From: Flavilitoribacter sp020436695
Lineage (GTDB): Bacteria; Bacteroidota; Bacteroidia; Chitinophagales; Saprospiraceae
Direction of reading: 5' to 3'
NCBI GenBank assembly: GCA_041392665.1
Contig: JAWKLQ010000005.1
Coordinates: 124,001 to 188,000, forward strand
DNA length: 64,000 nucleotides
Shown here: in pieces, positions 60,698 through 64,000 of the stretch
Position numbering within the stretch: the stretch's first letter is position 1
How the letters are laid out: each line of letters starts with the position of its first letter
Translations under genes and position numbers: made by a program
The notes under the pieces: model-generated
Databases searched by the model: none
The model's input: only the letters and a program-made list of their open reading frames with translations
Told to the model about the DNA's origin: nothing

Positions 60698-61246
60698 ATG
60701 CTAAGAAAGGTTAGGAAATTCGTATCAGAGATGATCCCCGTTTTGTTGGGGGTTTTGCTGGCACTGCTGGTCAATAACTGGAATGAGCAAAGGAAAGATA
60801 AGGCCTTTGTCAACAAGGCATTTGATGCCATTAAAAAAGAAATAACGGAAAACAGGGAAGAACTGGATAAGATACTCCCCGGCCACTATGCCTTTATTGA
60901 TTCGCTGGCACAGTATACCAAAGATGAGAATAGGTCATTGGAGGCAATCCTGATCAATACCAATGGTTTGCAGATGCCAACTATAAAAAGTACTGCCTGG
61001 AAGTTTTATCTGGGATCAAATATTGAATTGATCGATTATCAACGTGTGTCCATCCTGAGTGGAATGGATGAGACTATAAAATTCCTGGAAATTAAAATGG
61101 AACAATTAATGGAATTTGCCACCCAGAACACGCCGAAAACGGATTCTCAGACCAAGAAAATGTTTACGATCCTTTTGTTAAATGTCACAGACAGTGAAGA
61201 ACAGCTCAAAGAAGCGTATGAAGCTTATCTCGATCAATTCCATTAA
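60698..61246 (+). CDS. DUF6090-like membrane-anchored protein
   Basis: A protein of 182 residues. One membrane segment at residues 11-27 (MIPVLLGVLLALLVNNWNEQ) is followed by a helical domain of about 150 residues (FDAIKKEITENREELDKILP, NIELIDYQRVSILSGMDETIKF). The VLLALLVNNWNEQRK signature is that of a large, uncharacterised Bacteroidota family (DUF6090), which usually has the same N-terminal helix and a soluble helical domain facing the periplasm. No partner gene is adjacent. Function unknown. Confidence 0.75.
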   Translation: MLRKVRKFVSEMIPVLLGVLLALLVNNWNEQRKDKAFVNKAFDAIKKEITENREELDKILPGHYAFIDSLAQYTKDENRSLEAILINTNGLQMPTIKSTAWKFYLGSNIELIDYQRVSILSGMDETIKFLEIKMEQLMEFATQNTPKTDSQTKKMFTILLLNVTDSEEQLKEAYEAYLDQFH

Positions 61247-61270
61247 GGAGCGGTATGCATTTGACGACTG

Positions 61271-62116
61271 CTAAGACAATAGCCACACCAGCAGGAACTG
61301 CACCACCATTAGCCCGTCCACCAGGCCTGTAAAGAAATAATCGTGCCGGCCGGCCCGCGTGCCGCCGATTACAACCGCACTGATCAGTAGACTAATGATC
61401 AGGCCGGTAAAACTACCCGTATTGTAGGCGTTGAGGTCAAAAGCCATCCAACCGAGCGCTGCACTGAGACCCAGCAGTAGATAAGCCAGTTGCCGTGTCC
61501 TGACCACACCAAGCATGGCCGGTAAAGTCATCACACCATTGGCCCGGTCGATCTCCAGATCGCGAATGTCAAAAGGTAAAGTGATGGCAAAAACAAAGCA
61601 TACCCTTTCCAGAAAGAGGAAAGCCAACGGTATATTGCGATGCAAGCCAAGATCGACCGCCGGAACGACCACCGTGATCCAGGACCAGGCCAGTGCAATG
61701 AGGAAGATCTTGATGTAATGAAAATCCCGCAGCCGTTTTCCTTTGCCGAAAATGGGTAGTACATAGCCGGCTGAAAGCACCATGCCCGGCAGCATCCACC
61801 ACCATACCTGCCACGATAACTGCCAGGCGTACCAGAGCGCCGCCAGCCCGGCCAATACAGCGTAAAGGCCAATGTGCAGCTGAAAATGCTCGATCACGAA
61901 ATATCGTCCCTTGTCTTTAAAACCCTCCGCCCGGCTTAGCCCTACCAGGCGGTGCAGCGCATAAAGCAGCAGGGTGGCAAACAGGATAAATGCAGCCAGC
62001 GGCGCCCAGGTGAAGGAACCGCTCAGCATCCATTGTGTTTGCCAGCACATGGAAGTGGCGCAAAAGGCGATCCACAGGTTGCTGTACAGGATAAGATCGA
62101 TGAGTTTTTTTAGCAC
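61271..62116 (-). CDS. UbiA-family prenyltransferase
   Basis: A protein of 281 residues with eight or nine membrane segments. The second Asp-rich motif is clear, LPFDIRDLEIDRANGVMTLP, which binds Mg-diphosphate in UbiA-type enzymes. The first motif (usually NDxxD) is degenerate, in LLLYALHRLVGLSRAEGFK, so the activity may differ from classical prenyltransferases. UbiA-like proteins of this shape in Bacteroidota are often of unknown substrate; a role in quinone or polyprenol metabolism is possible. It is the only gene in this direction between the M42 peptidase and the DUF6090-like gene. Confidence 0.75.
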   Translation of the reverse strand: MLKKLIDLILYSNLWIAFCATSMCWQTQWMLSGSFTWAPLAAFILFATLLLYALHRLVGLSRAEGFKDKGRYFVIEHFQLHIGLYAVLAGLAALWYAWQLSWQVWWWMLPGMVLSAGYVLPIFGKGKRLRDFHYIKIFLIALAWSWITVVVPAVDLGLHRNIPLAFLFLERVCFVFAITLPFDIRDLEIDRANGVMTLPAMLGVVRTRQLAYLLLGLSAALGWMAFDLNAYNTGSFTGLIISLLISAVVIGGTRAGRHDYFFTGLVDGLMVVQFLLVWLLS

Positions 62117-62276
62117 GTCTGACGGTTAACGGTCAACGGAAGACGGTGGACGGCGTAAAATCTATGGAATATTGAAGAATTATAGCGAAATCAATAAAAC
62201 TTTAACGCATAGATGCACTTATGTGAAATATAACGGCTGTGTTCCGTCTACCGTCTGTCGTTCACCGTCTATCATT
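62112..62276. repeat. Iterated-word inverted repeat, ACGGT type
   Basis: Left arm from 62115: GACGGTTAACGGTCAACGGA and GACGGTGGACGGCG. Right arm from about 62242: GTTCCGTCTACCGTCTGTCG and TTCACCGTCTATC, the complement of the same word. It fills the gap between the UbiA-type gene's start and the M42 peptidase's stop. Confidence 0.6.
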
Positions 62277-63356
62277 CTAGAAGTACTTAAAATTGTGATT
62301 AGTCTCAATCTTCAGCAAGGTCTCGTAGATCAGCTTGATCACATTCTTAACATCATCCTTATGCGCCATTTCCACGGTAGTGTGCATATAGCGCAGCGGG
62401 AGTGAGATCAGTGCCGAAGGAACTCCGCCATTGGAATAAGCAAAAGCATCCGTATCCGTGCCGGTACGGCGAGAGGCAGCTTCTCTCTGGATAGGAATAT
62501 CCTTTTCTTCTGCCGTATCGATGATCAACTTCAGCAATTTATTGTGTACGGCCGGGGCATACGTTACCGAAGGACCTTTGCCTGTACGCACATCTCCGTG
62601 TTTTTTGGGCTTGATCAGTGGCGTATGGGTATCGTGCGTTACATCGGTAACAATGGCTACATGTGGTTTGATGGTATGGGCGATCATTTCGGCTCCACGC
62701 AGGCCGACCTCTTCCTGTACGGCATTCACTACATACAGACTGTACGGCAGGCTGATGTTATTTTCTTTGATCAGCCGCGCTACCTGGGCGATGCAAAAAC
62801 CACCCATGCGATTGTCCAGTGCACGGCCGACATAGAAGCGATCATTCAGCGTAAGCATTTCATCCTCAAAAGTGATCACCGTGCCCACGTGGATGCCCAT
62901 GTCCAGCACTTCCTTCTTGGTATCGGCGCCTACATCGATAAATACATTGTGGGGCATAGGGGTCAGTTTGGCATCTTCGCCGGAACGGGTGTGGATAGCC
63001 GGCCAGCCGAAAACACCTTTGATGACGCCCTTGTCGGTATGAATATTCACCCGCTTCGACGGAGCGATCATGTGATCGGAACCTCCATTGCGGGTCACAT
63101 TAATGAAGCCGTCATCGGAAATATGATGCACAAACCAGGAGATCTCATCGGCATGTCCTTCGATCACGACCCGGTAATCCTGCCCCGGATTGATCACGCC
63201 GTATACCGTGCCGTAGTTATCCAGATGCCATTCATCGATGTAAGGCTTGACGTATTCCAGCCAGATCTTTTGACCAGCTGCTTCAAAACCGGTTGGTGAC
63301 GGATTGTTGAGATATTTTTCTAGAAAAGACTCAGCGTCTTTGGTGATCAACTTCAT
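62277..63356 (-). CDS. M42 family metallo-aminopeptidase
   Basis: A protein of 359 residues beginning MKLITKDAESFLEKYLNNPS. M42 (TET-like) peptidases are dodecameric aminopeptidases with two metal ions. Metal-binding sites are seen in VVIEGHADEISWFV (His), GRALDNRMGGFCI (Asp), VNAVQEEVGLRGAEMIAH (Glu pair) and AIVTDVTHD (Asp), with the last His in LRYMHTTVEMAHKDDVK. The dimer/oligomerisation domain is inserted in the middle. It probably trims peptides to amino acids in the cytosol. Same direction as pyrE, 60 bp apart. Confidence 0.93.
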   Translation of the reverse strand: MKLITKDAESFLEKYLNNPSPTGFEAAGQKIWLEYVKPYIDEWHLDNYGTVYGVINPGQDYRVVIEGHADEISWFVHHISDDGFINVTRNGGSDHMIAPSKRVNIHTDKGVIKGVFGWPAIHTRSGEDAKLTPMPHNVFIDVGADTKKEVLDMGIHVGTVITFEDEMLTLNDRFYVGRALDNRMGGFCIAQVARLIKENNISLPYSLYVVNAVQEEVGLRGAEMIAHTIKPHVAIVTDVTHDTHTPLIKPKKHGDVRTGKGPSVTYAPAVHNKLLKLIIDTAEEKDIPIQREAASRRTGTDTDAFAYSNGGVPSALISLPLRYMHTTVEMAHKDDVKNVIKLIYETLLKIETNHNFKYF

Positions 63357-63415
63357 GTAGTTCTTTCTTTGAGCGATACTTCGAATTTAATAATATAGTC
63401 GAATTTCTGAATACA

Positions 63416-64000
63416 TCAGGCATTTTCTTCTTCATCAAACTGCGCACTCCATGCTTTCGGATTCGATTGCCATTGTTGCAAGGTGAGCAGATCACTTTCT
63501 TTGATATAGTTCTGCTCTTTGGCCTCCTCCAGGAGTATGGGGTAATTGCTCAGCGTATCAAATCGGCAGTCGGCGGCGGCGAAACGCTCCTCCGCTTCGG
63601 CAAACCCATAAGAAAAAATGGCCATCACTCCGGAGATCTTGTAATCGGCGGCCCGCATGGCTTCAACAGCCGACAAACAACTACCACCGGTAGAGATCAG
63701 ATCCTCGATGACCAGCATCCGGGAACCCATCGGCACTTCTCCCTCAATGCGATTTTGCCGCCCGTGTCCTTTCGGTGACGAACGCACATAAATGAAGGGC
63801 AGGCCCAGCCGGTCGGCCAGCAGTGCTCCGTGCGGGATACCGGCCGTGGCTACACCGGCAATACCGTCTAGTGGCCCGAACTGGGCCGCTTTTTCGACAA
63901 AACAGTTGATGAGGAAACTCCGGACATCGGGATGGGAAAGCGCCAGCCGGTTGTCGCAATAAATGGGCGATCGAAGACCGGAAGCCCAGGTGAACGGGCT
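63416..64000 (-). CDS. pyrE: Orotate phosphoribosyltransferase (5' end outside window)
   Basis: Joins orotate to PRPP to give orotidine monophosphate in pyrimidine synthesis. The frame is open to the right edge, giving 194 visible residues; the ATG at 63787 lies inside the gene and is not the start. Visible landmarks are the orotate-binding FTWASGLRSPIYCDNRL, GVATAGIPHGALLADRLGLP, the loop VRSSPKGHGRQNRIEGE and the PRPP motif MLVIEDLISTGGSCL. The missing N-terminus should be about 20 residues. It lies upstream of the M42 gene in the same direction. Confidence 0.95.
   Translation of the reverse strand, partial: SPFTWASGLRSPIYCDNRLALSHPDVRSFLINCFVEKAAQFGPLDGIAGVATAGIPHGALLADRLGLPFIYVRSSPKGHGRQNRIEGEVPMGSRMLVIEDLISTGGSCLSAVEAMRAADYKISGVMAIFSYGFAEAEERFAAADCRFDTLSNYPILLEEAKEQNYIKESDLLTLQQWQSNPKAWSAQFDEEENA

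Overview
The window looks like a stretch of chromosome from a member of the Bacteroidota, most likely a Saprospiria/Lewinella-type marine organism. The support is: two proteins ending in type IX secretion (T9SS) C-terminal sorting domains, a ubiE-porT gene pair, a one-piece hybrid two-component sensor/AraC regulator, GH92 and GH97 glycosidases, several lipoproteins, and promoters of the Bacteroidota form TTTG-N19/20-TAnnTTTG. No rRNA, tRNA, prophage or CRISPR locus was seen. The placement below phylum level is inference.

Layout. 0-13 kb: the end of an OmpR-type regulator, a MacB/FtsX-type permease, a 41-codon DinB-like remnant, lepA, two tiny membrane peptides, an RskA-type anti-sigma protein, an MsbA-like ABC exporter, then the lipid/translation block fabH-efp-accB-accC (fabH broken in its middle) and an IscA-type Fe-S protein. 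13-20 kb: cysteine desulfurase, a damaged methylmalonyl-CoA mutase small subunit, an SRPBCC membrane protein, a beta-barrel protein, a MocA-like nucleotidyltransferase and a frameshifted alpha/beta hydrolase. 20-28 kb: an unusual OmpA-domain protein, an SH3 protein, a four-gene cluster led by an ECF sigma factor (sigma, four-TM protein, DUF2202 lipoprotein, MamS/MamX-like OB-fold protein) and a glycosyltransferase. 28-38 kb: a 1,421-codon hybrid sensor whose sensor half is AT-rich and whose kinase half is GC-rich, a T9SS-exported BNR-type protein and a GH92 mannosidase. 38-45 kb: recQ, a palindromic repeat array holding an IS200-like Y1 transposase, and a LytTR/LytS two-component pair. 45-64 kb: a PA0069-type radical SAM protein coupled to a T5orf172-like protein, SRPBCC protein, PhoD phosphatase (T9SS), GT39-type glycosyltransferase, GH5 enzyme with Tat signal, Nramp-related transporter, AcpH, PorT, UbiE, aminotransferase, GH97, DUF6090-like protein, UbiA-type prenyltransferase, M42 peptidase and the end of pyrE.

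The most interesting structure is outside the ordinary genes. (1) 40454-42225 is an array with a period of about 230 bp. Each period is a large palindrome (arms a, b, b', a') built from GCCCC-AGC-GGGGC hairpins, and in one period the transposase gene sits exactly where the other periods have a short b-b' spacer. (2) Two convergent gene pairs (267-470 and 38145-38390) are separated by related repeat blocks whose two ends, TAACGG(A/C)C, supply the stop codons of both flanking genes. (3) Many other intergenic gaps hold inverted repeats built from an iterated short word, with the same words reused at distant loci.

Three genes (fabH, mutA-like, hydrolase) carry clusters of small indels between 11.7 and 19.3 kb. 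Because fabH is normally a housekeeping gene, uncorrected sequence error is at least as likely as decay. No computation was run; motif positions were read by eye and family assignments come from recognised motifs.
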